From: Chloromonas sp. AAM2
Taxonomy: Eukaryota > Chlorophyta > Chlorophyceae > Chlamydomonadales > Chlamydomonadaceae
Assembly: GCA_004335635.1 (NCBI GenBank)
Contig: QAXH01001546.1
Location: 1 to 54,359 of the forward strand
Reading direction: 5' to 3'
Length of the DNA: 54,359 nt
Shown piece after piece: positions 1 to 16,335 of the stretch. A program made the position numbers and the translations under genes. A model generated the notes under the pieces. It saw nothing but the letters and a program-made list of their open reading frames with translations, had not been told where the DNA came from and did not search any database. Numbering within the stretch: the first letter of the stretch is position 1; each line of letters starts with the position of its first letter.

Positions 1-219
1 GGGGGGGCAGGGACTGGTGGCGGCAGGCAACGGAGGGGCGAGGGCAGTACTCTGGCAGACAGTGGTGCCAAGCTTGCGTGGATTAGGATTTATGAATGAC
101 CATGCGCGCAAACGTGGTCGCGATCCGCGAATGTTTCAATCTGACTGATGTGTCCTGGCGTGTTTTGTGGCAGCCCTGCCTTATGTTATCCCATGCTCTG
201 ATTCGTGGGCACTCCGCAG

Positions 220-1944
220 GCGGCGGCTCTGCGGTGTCGCGACAAGAACGCACAGTTCGTCTTGCTGGGCAGCGGGGGTCAGGACGGCGGCCTCAAGCGC
301 ATGTCGGAGAACGAGTTCCGGGACCACCCCGATATCAAGATCCTCATCATGTACAGCGAAAGACTCGCACACAGTGAGTTGTAATCAGCGCCTTTCTCCT
401 CATCAACAAAAAGCGCAAGCTGTGATGCAGCTATGTCTCTTGATCAGAAGACGCCATGCACGTTACATCAAAGTGAAACAAGAGTGGGGAGCAGCGTCCA
501 CCGTGATGTAGCTGTGCAGCTTTGGTCAGACATGCCTTGTGTTGAGATCTTAATGTCGACCCGCATCATCACGTGTACAGCCTGGTTGCCATCTATGGAA
601 CCACCACCAGATGCCAGACAAATAGTGTTATCGGGTCACACGACCGCATGGTCAACACGACTAGTGACACGCGCTGTCTTTAATCCCTTTACTGTAACTT
701 TAATCTCGACAACTGCACCGTTCCACATGCATCACATTGATGTCTCACCGGGTGCCTGGAGCGCCGGATGTTGCAATCGCAGTGATCTATGCGGCAGCAG
801 ACATCGTGCTTGTGCCGTCTAACTTTGAGCCCTGTGGCTTGACACAGGTGGGACAGGGCCTGGATGGTGCAGTTTAGCAGAAGTCACTGATAAGCGTGAG
901 GAAGTCGAACTGTGTGGTTGGACAGCAGGTTTTAGATGACCACGCAAATGGTTGTAAATTAAGAATGACAAGACGGCACAAACAACAACCTTGGTGGTTG
1001 AACAACGGAGTGCTGATAGTCAAGCAGGTGTAAGCGCTGACGCAGGCGCTATATGTGGCAAGGCCAGACCATGCCTTGAACTGTGAACTGATCATCGTGA
1101 GGGCTGGCCAGTGGATGAGCCTGTGTGCTGTGCAGATGCTTGCCATGCGCTACGGGGCCTTGCCCTGTGTGCGCCGGACCGGGGGACTGGCGGACACAGT
1201 CAGAGATGTGGACACATGGCAGGGAGAGGAGGTGAGCGACTCGGGCATCGGGTCGATTCAGGCAGGCCCCTGCAACAGTGTCTGCGTGACTCACTGACAG
1301 CACCATTTATGATCCAACATAGCACCATTTAGATGCCATCGTTGTCACAGGAGGAGAGGGGGCCGATGTCGAGCCACCAGGGTGCATTCTTCACGTCAAG
1401 GTTGTCGATGTTGCTTCCCTGTGTGCAGGCTGAGCGCAATGGCTTCACGTTTGATGGGCTCGACGCTGGTTCATTGCATGGTGCACTGGACCGCGCCTTC
1501 GACCTCTTTGCCAAGAACCAGGAGCGCTGGACTGAGATCAGCCTGAGGAACATGAGAGTGAGTCACGGTGTGACTGGACCCCCAGCGACGCAGGGTGTGC
1601 ACAAGGCCATGTTTAGGAAGTAGAAGAACAGCTGGTAGTCGTGCGTATACTGCCTGTTCGTGGTGGCTGTTAGTGTAGCATGTGGGAACTCAGGCTGTTT
1701 CTACAGTTTGGCCAGGCTGGGAAACAGATGAGGCCAGGGAAGGATGTGGACGTCGCAGATGAATTCGTACAAGAGTTGCTCCAGGTTTCACGACTCGAAT
1801 GACATGATCCGCTGCTGCTGTTTCCCGGGATAGTTGTCTGCGCCCCACAGTGTGTGTTTGTATTTGTGCTTGCAGGCTGATGTGTCTTGGGCCAAGCCTG
1901 CCAAGGAGTACGTGCAGCTGTACAACAGCATCGCCCTGCCCTGA
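220..1944 (+). CDS. Soluble starch synthase (GT5), 3' part only
   Basis: C-terminal 170 residues of a plastid starch synthase, which adds glucose from ADP-glucose to alpha-1,4-glucan chains. Exons: 220-373, 783-847, 1136-1231, 1429-1557 and 1876-1944; all phases join and the TGA is at 1942. The spliced protein has QFVLLGSGG, then IYAAADIVLVPSNFEPCGLT (acidic nucleotide-sugar site), then RYGALPCVRRTGGLADTV (the GT5 C-terminal GGL loop), and ends KEYVQLYNSIALP. These are the last conserved blocks of the GT-B fold C-terminal domain. The N-terminal half, with the KxGGL glucan-binding loop and transit peptide, lies before base 1. The tail (NGFTFDGLDAGSLHGALDRA) resembles the SSIII/SSIV group more than granule-bound enzymes, but clade is an inference. 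Bases 1-219 look intronic. Confidence 0.92.
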
Positions 1945-2150
1945 GCATTGTAGCGTAAGGCGAGAGCATCCTGTGCGCTCACACGTGACAACTGGCACTG
2001 AGGCTGTGCCAATGGTTGTTTTCCATGTCCAGCTTACAGGCAACTACCAAGCTAGCAGAGATGCATTTCATTTCTGTTGCGCTGGTACTCACCTCAGGGG
2101 CACAGTTCTGCAACGCGCGCTTTGCAACGCCAGACTGTGCACACAGCAGG

Positions 2151-2260
2151 GGGGAAAAAAGAAGTTTGCCAGTTCTGGGACAATTCCTGTTGTGGCATTA
2201 CCACTGGTTTCACTGCAAGACGCAAGAATTGTCCCAGAACTGGCAAACGTTTTTTTAACT
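2151..2260. repeat. 110-bp perfect-armed hairpin insertion (MITE-like)
   Basis: The arms at 2164-2186 and 2226-2248 are perfect 23-nt reverse complements around a 39-nt loop, flanked by an A-tract on the left and a T-tract on the right. The sequence on either side matches an uninterrupted related copy at 2574-2657, which runs straight from CACTGTTGG into GTCGCCCAG. The hairpin therefore looks inserted between 2150 and 2261. No target-site duplication is obvious. Arm-like sequences recur at 4001-4022 and 24651-24673. Confidence 0.75.
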
Positions 2261-2573
2261 GTCGCCCAGCTGGGTGTGAGCCGGGCTGCTGGGGTCAAGT
2301 CAGGATGGCCCTGGGTGACTTGTTTCAACGCCAAAGCTGCCAGCTCTAGGGCAAACAAACATTAGTATTTCTCAGGTATTCTGAGTCAGGTATGATTTAC
2401 AAGCCTGTCCCATTACCGCCCATCCAATCTCCCATGGAACAATCTTGGCAGCAGGCAGGCTATAACATGACGGTTGTCGAATTCAAAACACTTGTATTGT
2501 TTCAAACGGGCTGCCAGATTGATTCTGATGTTCTTGCTCTTGCCTGAAGCGGGTATACTGATAAGATTGAGTA

Positions 2574-2657
2574 GCGCCCTTTGCAACGCCAGACTGGGAA
2601 CACTGTTGGGTCGCCCAGTTGGGCTCAGTGTCGGGATGGCTCTCAGTGACTTGTTAC
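2574..2657. repeat. Uninterrupted related copy of the segment at 2115-2325
   Basis: Shares TTTGCAACGCCAGACTG, GTCGCCCAG and a GGATGGC...GTGACTTGTT block with 2115-2325 in the same order and orientation, but lacks the 110-bp hairpin and a shorter stretch of about 19 bp. It is a diverged direct duplication about 460 bp downstream. Confidence 0.65.
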
Positions 2658-3156
2658 TTGTTTAGAGATCTCGACCATGCCTTGAGAATTATTCTTTGGT
2701 TTTATTTCAAAATGACCAGGGACAAAACTAGCAGTCCATCTTGTTTTGCGGGTTGGCTGAGTAATCACGTCGCATGGCGTTTGTGATGAAAGGCAGGCCG
2801 ATCCCGTCTAGAGGCTACAGCAGAATTTTGGTCTGCGGCCAGGAGGGCTTGCAGATTTGCGTCCTTGCCTTACCAGTTTCCCGTAGCAATTTGGCTGCAA
2901 GGATTTGCCAAAGCTTGCCTTGTTATCAGAAGATAGAGAGCTTAGGGTTCGGCAGGTCTCCGGCTGGCACGCGCTGTGCAGAAGGGACATGCTCGTCTTA
3001 CGACCCTCATCTCACATGCTCGTCTTAAATGCAGAAATCAACCTGTGACTTATCATGTGCAACTGTTCACATTTGCAAGCCGATGACTGCTTGAGGATCC
3101 AGGAATGCCTTATAGCCACATGGCTTGGCCATACCACATGAATTTCTACCAAGGCC

Positions 3157-3449
3157 GTTTGTAAGGGAAAAAAAAGAAGTTTTTCAGTGCAGACGACTTC
3201 CTGCAATGAGTGGGCTTATAGATGGCACGCTGATGTGTTCTTGAGAGTGCAGTGGGCTATTCGGTAGCTCCCACTAGTGGGAATCGAACCAGCAACCTCA
3301 ACCATTTGCTGCTGACGTCAACTTGACCCTGATGCCGGGTGTACACATTTTATGTACTGTGTGACTCCGCCTTAGGACCTGTGCCACCCACACCCGCACC
3401 AAGTCCCAAGGCCTGCCTGAGGCCGCACTTCTTTTTCCCCCTCTTAAAC
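3157..3449. repeat. Foldback element with purine-rich ends
   Basis: The left end (3157-3180, GTTTGTAAGGG then an A-run and GAAGT) and the reverse complement of 3427-3449 (GTTTAAGAGGGGG then an A-run and GAAGT) form imperfect terminal inverted repeats about 293 bp apart. The GGGGA-run-GAAGT block also begins the hairpin insertion at 2151, suggesting one family. A B-box-like GGTTCGATTCC lies inside on the minus strand near 3270-3285. Confidence 0.45.
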
Positions 3450-4000
3450 TGTGGTCGAACAAAGCCGTAGGAATGGCGAGTTGACCAATGCATTTCCAGG
3501 GTAGCACATTGAGCCTACATGTTTCTTTGTCGAGGCCGCTGAGCAAGTCTGAGAGATGAAAAGAAGCATGACACACCAGCGATCCCTAGCAGCTGGATTG
3601 CCCGGCAGGCCTCAGGTTGTCGGTACACGGTTGCCAACTTACAACCCCCTCACGTCATCAACTCGACACGCGCTCAAGGCCAGGCAGCCTACTGCTATCC
3701 AGTATGCATGTTAATACGACAAGCAACACTTGTTGGTACAGTGCAACAGCACCCAACAGGTTTGCTTGCAGGCACATGCATAACCTTGGGCATCCAAGCA
3801 GCTGTCCTGTGTGCATGCCTGTGTCGCGATGGTTGGCAGAAGAATGATACACCAGGAAGCCAAAGCACTAATCTGGCCGCGTGTGTTGGCGAGGCACTCC
3901 GTGTTGGCGAACAGGAACTACATCAGTCATGGCTGATGGCATGGCTAAATAGCACTTTACCAAGAAGTCCAAAGGCGGACACCGGTGCCTGGCCACCAGA

Positions 4001-4022
4001 AATTGTCCCAGAACTGGCAGAC
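4001..4022. repeat. Single arm of the hairpin repeat family
   Basis: AATTGTCCCAGAACTGGCA matches the right arm of the hairpin at 2226-2248. Its reverse complement and flanks (AAAGATGTCTGCCAG, then TGGCCAGGCACCGG) also match 24645-24690 with scattered differences. This copy and the 24.6-kb copy belong together beyond the arm itself. Confidence 0.6.
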
Positions 4023-4191
4023 ATCTTTTGCAGCATATGCTCCATCAGCATTCACAAGCCTGGGCCCCTGCTGCACGTTTGAAAGCACACTCCAACCTTG
4101 AACACTGGATACGAATTCAAGCACTTGGCACTTCCCACCAGCATGGTCGGCTATAATTGCCCCAGTGCCTGCTGTCAGTGGCCCAGCTACA

Positions 4192-7100
4192 CTAGCTGCG
4201 GGCGTCCTCGCGCTTGAACTTGAATCGAGGCTTTTCGTCGTCCCTGAACATTTCCTGGTCACCCAACATGTCCTTCTTCAGTTTGCGGAACCTGCAGCGC
4301 CATCAGCAGCCAACAGCGCTGTGCATGAACCTCCAATCAACCAACATCAACCCAACTAACCTGGCCACAGACTGGCCAGACACCAACATGGAAGCGCGAG
4401 AGCATATCCAACTGTGCCAGACTCGAGTGGATACGCAGGCAGATTGGACAGTACAAACAAATAGCCTAACACTGAATCTGAAACATGCCTGTGATCACAT
4501 CAACACATGGCTAGCCGCAGATGATAAGCCTGCCAGGTTTGTCTGCACGACTTGAACTCACCTATTCAAGGTGTATCCAGGTACCAGCTTGTCAATGATG
4601 CCCTCTTCATACGCCTGCTTCACGCTGAAGTACCTGCAATCACACGAAAAACCCCCAAAGAGAATACGATATGCAAGGTTCAACACTCATTGCCACAAGT
4701 GGTGTTGCATTAGGTCAACGCAAAACCGTGACAGCAGATCACCAAAACGGGACGTCGATCTGTGTCACCGGCCTAACGGGTCTATGACAGAACGCCTTTT
4801 TGTGCCGAGCGCTCAAAAATCGCCCCATCTTTTTGCACTGTTGCCTAGAAGAAAATGGGTTGCAGACACCACCACGAGGGCTGACCGCCACCGGGATTGG
4901 TTCTCTCTCAAGAGTGAGACCTGTGTTACATGTGGTGTGTGACCCGCCCAGCATGCCATTGCCTCTGCTCTGGCTGTCCTTGCCCCATCAAGTGCCCCTC
5001 ATGTGCTCCACCCACCTCTTTCTGCTGAGGTACTGTTCCTGGCATTGCTGCAGAGTCTTGCCTGTGGCCCGAGCCAGGATAGCAGCGTAGTACTTGGTTG
5101 CATACTCCAGCTCATTACTCTGAAGGCATGGCAAGGCAGAGGAAATGCATGCTGTTGTATGAGCTGTGTGCTGGTAAACATACTGGTAAACCAGTTGCCT
5201 TCAAACTACCTGCCATAGGCTGAAAGGGTCGTAAGCATAGAAGCATGCAGGGTTTATAGGCCAGCTGCAGGTAGATACGTGTGATTGACCTGCTGCGCTC
5301 ACCTGCAACTGTGCATCAACTGTCTGTCCGTACACACGGTTCAGGATGGGCGGTGCTGTAGAGATCTTGGCATGAGGAAACGAGTACCTGTGGCCCTTGG
5401 AGCCGGCAGAGAGGAGCACCGCAGCCTGAAACAAGCAAAGAGAGTGGGTTGCAGGTAGTGGATCGCACCCAGTACAACGTTTGCAGCACCTAACTTAGCA
5501 CATGGATTTGACAGGAACATGGATTAAGTGGCCCCAGTGCTGGTTGTGGGTTGGTGACTGGCAAGGTGTTTGCTGCCCAACAGCAGTTAGTTGGTCCATT
5601 GTAAGCAGCCCCAAGTAACTTTCACACTTCGCTGCTCTTGGGGTTGCTGCTGTCCACTGTGCAGATTTGCTATGTGTGCACTTCAGACCAATACCATGTA
5701 GTACCATGTCTTAGAGGCAGTACAATGCTGTACTATGTCTTAGACAGTGGAGTACAATGCTCTACGGCTCTCGCCAGCGAGGCAGGTACCAACAGGCCTT
5801 ACAACACGTAATCCATAATCTGGTCTGAAGGTGGCCCATCCATAATCTGGTCTGAAGGTGGCCCTCCCCTTTTCTTCCATGCATTTGACCGGCAACGCAT
5901 TTGACTGGTGGTGGCTAGACCCCCTGTTCTGCATGGCAACGCAAAGCCTGTGCCTGTGGCGCACCTGGTTCTGGGCCTTCCAGGTGACGCCTGTGTACAG
6001 TGGAGCACGTGTAAACCCGAGTGCTGCCCAGATGGCATAGAACTCGTTGTCTGCACTGATAGCTTGGCCCTTCTCGTTTAAGCACCCGGTGGAGTTCAGG
6101 TAGACATAGATCGGCTTGTTGCGGTTCTTGTCATCAAAGTCTAGGTAGTAGCATTGCGCTACTACTAGCTCAGTGACAGACGGAAGGAACTGCAGGGAGG
6201 AGAGTAACAGCAAATCAGTGTTACAGGGCGCATGCAAGGTCAGTCAATGGGCATTGGTCAGATTGAGGGGCTGTGTGCGGCATTGACTAAGTGAAATGTG
6301 GCCAAGTTGGTTGCTTGTGTACGCTACGGACAACATCGTGTGAGGCAACAGACTACATTATGGGCTGGCAGTAGACATGGACACCATGCTGACATCACCT
6401 GCTGCAGCCTTGCGGGCTGGTGCTGCAACTGGGATGGATAGCTGCGCGCCATGCGGTGTAGCTGGAATTGCAAAACGTTTCACCATTGCATGATGTGCTG
6501 TGCGTGGTGTGCACCCCATGGCAACGCACCGGCATGGAGATGTAAATAACCCTCTGCTGGAGCAACAATGAGGGAAGGTCAGGTGGGTTGCCAAAGCGCT
6601 CTGCCTCAGGCATGAAGATAGGCCTGCCTTCTGGATAGCTTTGGTAGTCTCCGTAAGCAGCACGGGCCCCACTGTAGGATCGCCCACGGCCCGCCATGCG
6701 CGCATCTGCCGCGCTTCCCGCCATTGTTGCAACGCTATAACCAAAGTCTTTAGGATCAAACTTATCCCCTCGCATGTAGTTCCTGCTGGACAGAGTAGCC
6801 TGCGTACATTTGCCGCAAAGTGATCACGCCCCATGCGAGGACGTGCATCCACAACGTCAGCAGCACACAGTATGCTTTTAATAGCAGCAGAGCTGCATGG
6901 GTTGGGCATCTGATAATGCGACTAGGCTGGTGTGGCATTGGTGCCAAAAGATCGCGGCCGCTCACCGGGTCTGGCAGGTTCATGCGAGGCCTTGTGAGGC
7001 CAAGCGCTTGAATTTGTCTGGGTGACAAGCCGAACTCAGGCCTGGTGCGTCGTGTAGCGCCCAAGACGTCGCGTGATGAAGGCCCAGCTTCATCTGCTTC

Positions 7101-7382
7101 TTGCTCTTGGGGCGACGGTGGCTGCTGCTGCTCTTCTGGCGGGGGCGTAAACAAACCATACTGTTGCGACAGCCGGTTTGTCATCGCATAGTAGTCTGCA
7201 TCGCCATCAGAATGGCTAGCAGATGGGCCCCAAGTCTTCCACGAGTTGCATGGCCTCAACCTGGGCTGCTGCCGCACGCACGAGGGTGCCGATCTGACCG
7301 AGATCCCGCTGGTTGAAGGCACTGAGTGGCCACGGGACTGGCATGGCGTGCGCGGCCCCTGGGAGGGCAGGCTGCCCAGCAT
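4192..7382 (-). CDS. ClpR: inactive ClpP-family plastid protease subunit
   Basis: 436-residue protein from seven exons: 7382-6966, 6799-6530, 6189-5965, 5425-5303, 5119-5016, 4633-4562, 4291-4192; every phase closes. The start is the ATG at 7382; a GTG lies two codons upstream. Domains: a long Pro/Gln-rich N-terminus with likely plastid transit peptide (1-~190), then the ClpP fold from PPDLPSLLLQQRVIYISMP through PSVTELVVAQ and KPIYVYLNSTG to VLLSAGSKGHRYSFPHAK. Aligning LLSAG with LLAAG of ClpP puts Asn303 at the catalytic Ser and Ala328 at the catalytic His, so it cannot be a serine protease. Such ClpR subunits build the chloroplast Clp core ring beside active ClpP. Which ClpR paralogue it is, I cannot say. 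The C-terminus is charged and ends REDARS. Confidence 0.93.
5811..5864. repeat. Perfect 27-bp tandem duplication in a ClpR intron
   Basis: Two identical adjacent 27-bp units, 5811-5837 and 5838-5864, each beginning ATCCATAATCTGG. They lie in the intron between ClpR exons 3 and 4. Perfect identity points to a recent slippage event. Confidence 0.9.
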
Positions 7383-7595
7383 GGCCACGTCCCTCAGGCG
7401 CTAAACCCTACTCAGTTGGTAATTGAGCGAATGTTGGGCCTGTTTTGTGTAACAGAGTGGTGATGCCGGCCACTCCTCATGGAACTGCATGGAGACAAAT
7501 AGAAGCACCATTGAACCGCCCAGAAACGGATCATGCAAGCATGGCGCCAGCATTACTTTTTCCCGTCACCTTGCTACATGCAGATTTGAGCAAAA
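7383..7595. promoter_or_regulatory. Shared divergent promoter region, ClpR / SDHA
   Basis: Only 213 bp separate the start codon of the plastid protease subunit (minus, 7382) from that of mitochondrial SDHA (plus, 7596). Both 5' UTRs and core promoters must fit here or overlap. I see no TATA box I would defend. Co-expression is an inference from geometry alone. Confidence 0.55.
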
Positions 7596-13186
<5,591 letters not shown>

Positions 13187-13486
13187 GGCACCACTGAGCA
13201 AGACATTGATCTGCGGGCAATTCGTGCAGTTCGTAGAGCAGCCAGCAAAGGCCCTTACTGACGGGTCTTGATGTTGGGCGCAAGCTGTCAGGCATGTCAT
13301 GGATGTAGCACCTGCTTGCATTCTAGTACTGACTGTCCCGCAGGTGCTGCCTCGTGCACTCTGGCTTCACAATTCAGTCAGGCCACCGAACGTACACATG
13401 CCCCTGTGTAGAGGGGAGGCCAGGGGGCCCACTGTGCCGGGTGCTTGTTGCAGTGAGAACTGATGATAACCTGTCTTTATTCGTTT

Positions 13487-13920
13487 GTAACCAGTGTGGA
13501 GAGGGTCTGCGAAGGTTTCCCCTTCTAGCATTCACTGGTTATATACATCTCTCTGGAGAGAGACGTACTGAGAATGCGGCATCTGGAGACAGCAACTACA
13601 GGATATTGGTTGTTAACAGACCCACTATGTTATTCCCCTTGCAGCTGTCACTGTAAAACGTGCACGCACTTTAGCAGAGGGAGAACGTTTTAGCAGAGGG
13701 AGAATGTGTCTTGGTTTTGGCGCTTGACAGCCGTGCTCAACGTAACTCCATATGGTGGGTGACACCAGGTTGGCGGTGTACCAAAAGTATCTGATCCCGT
13801 TACATGTTGTCCTGCAGTATCGTATCAGCATGCCTTTGCAACATTCAGATTAATGCGATCATTTCTTAAATTGCGGTATATGAATCCAAACCTCGAGCAA
13901 CATCCTTGGACAACGGCAGT
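13487..13920. repeat. Dispersed repeat with conserved ends, copy 1
   Basis: The left end (GAGGGTCTGCGAAGGTTTCC, then CCTTCTAGC) and the right ~75 bp (GATTAATGCGATCA through ATCCTTGGACAACG) match 21938-22505 closely. The middle is unrelated and contains its own duplicated TTTTAGCAGAGGGAGAA. The ends are not inverted repeats of each other. A short palindrome GAAGG..CCTTC precedes CTAG at the left end. Confidence 0.7.
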
Positions 13921-15861
13921 AACCTGCTGATCACTCATTGCTGGCTTGTGCGAGGAAAGCAGTCAAGTCTGCTAGACGAATGACACAACAAAACCAGAGA
14001 CATCTCCCCGTCCAGCATAGTCCAATCCCTTGGCCACCAGCAATCGTTGGCTTGTGCTTGCATAGCAGCCCGCATAACAGTCCTCTGGTATGGCACTTGG
14101 TCAAAGTGATCAAGAGAAATGGCTGTGGCAACTGGCCAGCACCCATGTCCGCCATGCAACCAGCTGTCAGATCGCTTCGCCCTTGTACGCAGCAAGCAGC
14201 ATCCGAAAAAGTCCAGCTTCATAGCAGTCTGAACAATCGACTAAGAGCAACTCCAGTGTCCAACCAACCCGCCTTAACCAGTAGTCAACAGAGACAGCAT
14301 TCAAATCAACATTATTTGCAGTACAGTCAGTATCCAAGTCAGTCCGACAAGCAGCACTCGGCATGATGAACAGCCAGCAGCATAGCAGTGGACCCTTCTG
14401 GCAACGGACCCATCGCTTGCAGAATTTAAAATGCAGCCGAACACATTGCCATAGATGCCTGATTCATTGAACATTCGTTTATTCACTCTTGTCCACACAC
14501 TTGAGCCACAGCCGGACTCAAAACAATCCTTCTCAGCCCAGGCTTCCTGTTGTTGGCATCCAGCAATGTCAGCGCGCTAGCTGGCTATTGTGCATTTGTT
14601 TATGCACCCTGGTCTCTCTGCACACCAGCACACACATGAAAAATGCAACAAGGTCTGGGTAGAAAGCATTCACAGCGCTACTAAACATTGCCAGGTCCTG
14701 GGCAGCTGGGCATGGCACATACTCCTTACAAGGCCAGGTCAAACATGCCGACACAACCTGTGGCTGTCAACGCAGAGAACGGTGGCGTGACTACCACCAC
14801 ACATAGTGTGCCTGACAAGGAAACTCCACTAGTAGAGATGCTCATATTGAATCAGAAAAATCCTTCTGGCCGGCAACCCCAAGCAAATCCATGCATCCTC
14901 TGAATAGCCACAACATGGAAGTGTAAACCGACACCATGCACCATAAACTGTGCATGGGCCTGGCAGGGAAAGACAGCAAGTGCACAGGCAGCTACGAGCT
15001 AAGGCCAGGACCAGCACTGCGCTGTCAGTATCCTGATAGACAGACATAATGGGAGCAATGCTGCTGGCAGAAAACCAGATAAGCCGAGACCACGCAGTGA
15101 TGGGAGACCAGACTACAATATGGCTGGCTGTCCTGCCACTGCAAAGCTAGGAACAGCGCACAGTATCCATTGCAAACCATTGCATGCTTTAACAATCATA
15201 CCAGGCCAGTGAAACTCAGGCAAGCGAAGCTCATCAGCCTTGGTCAGTGCCATCAATGTCAAGTGAAGCTAGATCAGAGCCCAGGCACAACCAGCACACA
15301 GGCTCTGCACGGATGAAGCCAGCCTTACCTGTGGTGTTGCCACACCAGACGTGCCCTTGAACAGTTCTCAGTATGTCTTGCCATGCAGAAGTAGTAGGCT
15401 GTACAGTAGGCAACCTTAGATAAGGATTCTATAGTTGTGTAACCGATACTCAGCTATGCGTGAAGCCAAGTGGTGAAAAAGCCTAAACACTCGACTAACC
15501 TGGCGTAACGCCGCACACACCAAATCCTGAAAACTATTCAATTGATAAGCGCCACTTCCTGACCCCCCACATCAATGTCAGATAGCCAGCCCATGCAAAA
15601 GTGCCGGGTATCAGGCCATTGGCCGGCCCGGCTGGCCAGGGCCACACACATGCCCACACGTCACAGCCACAACGGAAAGCACACACTCCATGCCTCCTCG
15701 ACTCGCAAGCCTGGCAGGCATACTAAACATGCCATCAAGCATGGCTGCTACAGGTTGCACTCGTGCTGTCACTTGCCTGTCATAGAAGACCGAAATGCTC
15801 ACATTAGGTAGGTGCACTGTTTATGTGTTGATTGGAACAGTCAACCCTGGAGTGAGCAGAT

Positions 15862-15881
15862 GACACACACACACACACACA
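15862..15881. repeat. (CA)n microsatellite
   Basis: About ten CA units directly before AGGTAAACG in the MYB 3' region. Confidence 0.9.
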
Positions 15882-16335
15882 GGTAAACGTATTCGCACAT
15901 GACTTCAGTAGCAGCACAGAGAGTGAGCAGAGAATTTACTAGAAACCACGCGAGTTGTCAAGCACACGCTCCTGATGCACACGCCCCACCAAACACACCA
16001 CAAAACAACTGTATGACGCTGGCAATGCCGTGTAAGCACACCCGCATACTTATCTGCAGTGCACAGGAATCCCTGCTGGGTGAAGCCGATAGTAACACAC
16101 AACACCGTGGCAAGCCCTCCACAAGCTATGTTGGGGTTGTATCATTGCAGAGCACGATGATACCACCGCCTCTACGCAGCTTGCACGAGCCTTCTCTCAT
16201 GCTCCAGACTTGTCTCATGATCAATTATCAAAGCAGCCTGATGTTTTGTCCACAATCAAAGTCAGAAGTTCTAAGTCTTGCTGGCAGCCTCCCATTCGCT
16301 TGCCAATCATCTTGCCGCAATTCTGTCAATGTCGT

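Larger units (their letters stand above)
1945..4191. other. Gene-free stretch with hairpin repeats
   Basis: Lies between the stop codons of starch synthase (+) and ClpR (-), so it should carry both 3' UTRs. I found no convincing coding exon. It holds the hairpin insertion at 2151-2260, the diverged direct repeat 2115-2325 / 2574-2657, the foldback at 3157-3449 and a single hairpin arm at 4001-4022. No clear TGTAA signal was seen close to the starch synthase stop. Confidence 0.6.
13187..16335. other. Convergent intergenic region, SDHA / MYB
   Basis: About 3.1 kb between two convergent stop codons, expected to contain both 3' UTRs. TGTAA motifs, the usual chlorophyte polyadenylation signal, occur at 13486 and 13652 downstream of SDHA. 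It contains copy 1 of a dispersed repeat (13487-13920) and a CA microsatellite (15862-15881). I saw no reading frame with coding character. Confidence 0.6.

Noticed and set aside
3255..3300. tRNA-like GGTTCGATTCCCA (minus strand)
   Set aside because: It matches a B box, but the T-stem does not pair, and there is no A box, anticodon arm or acceptor stem around it.
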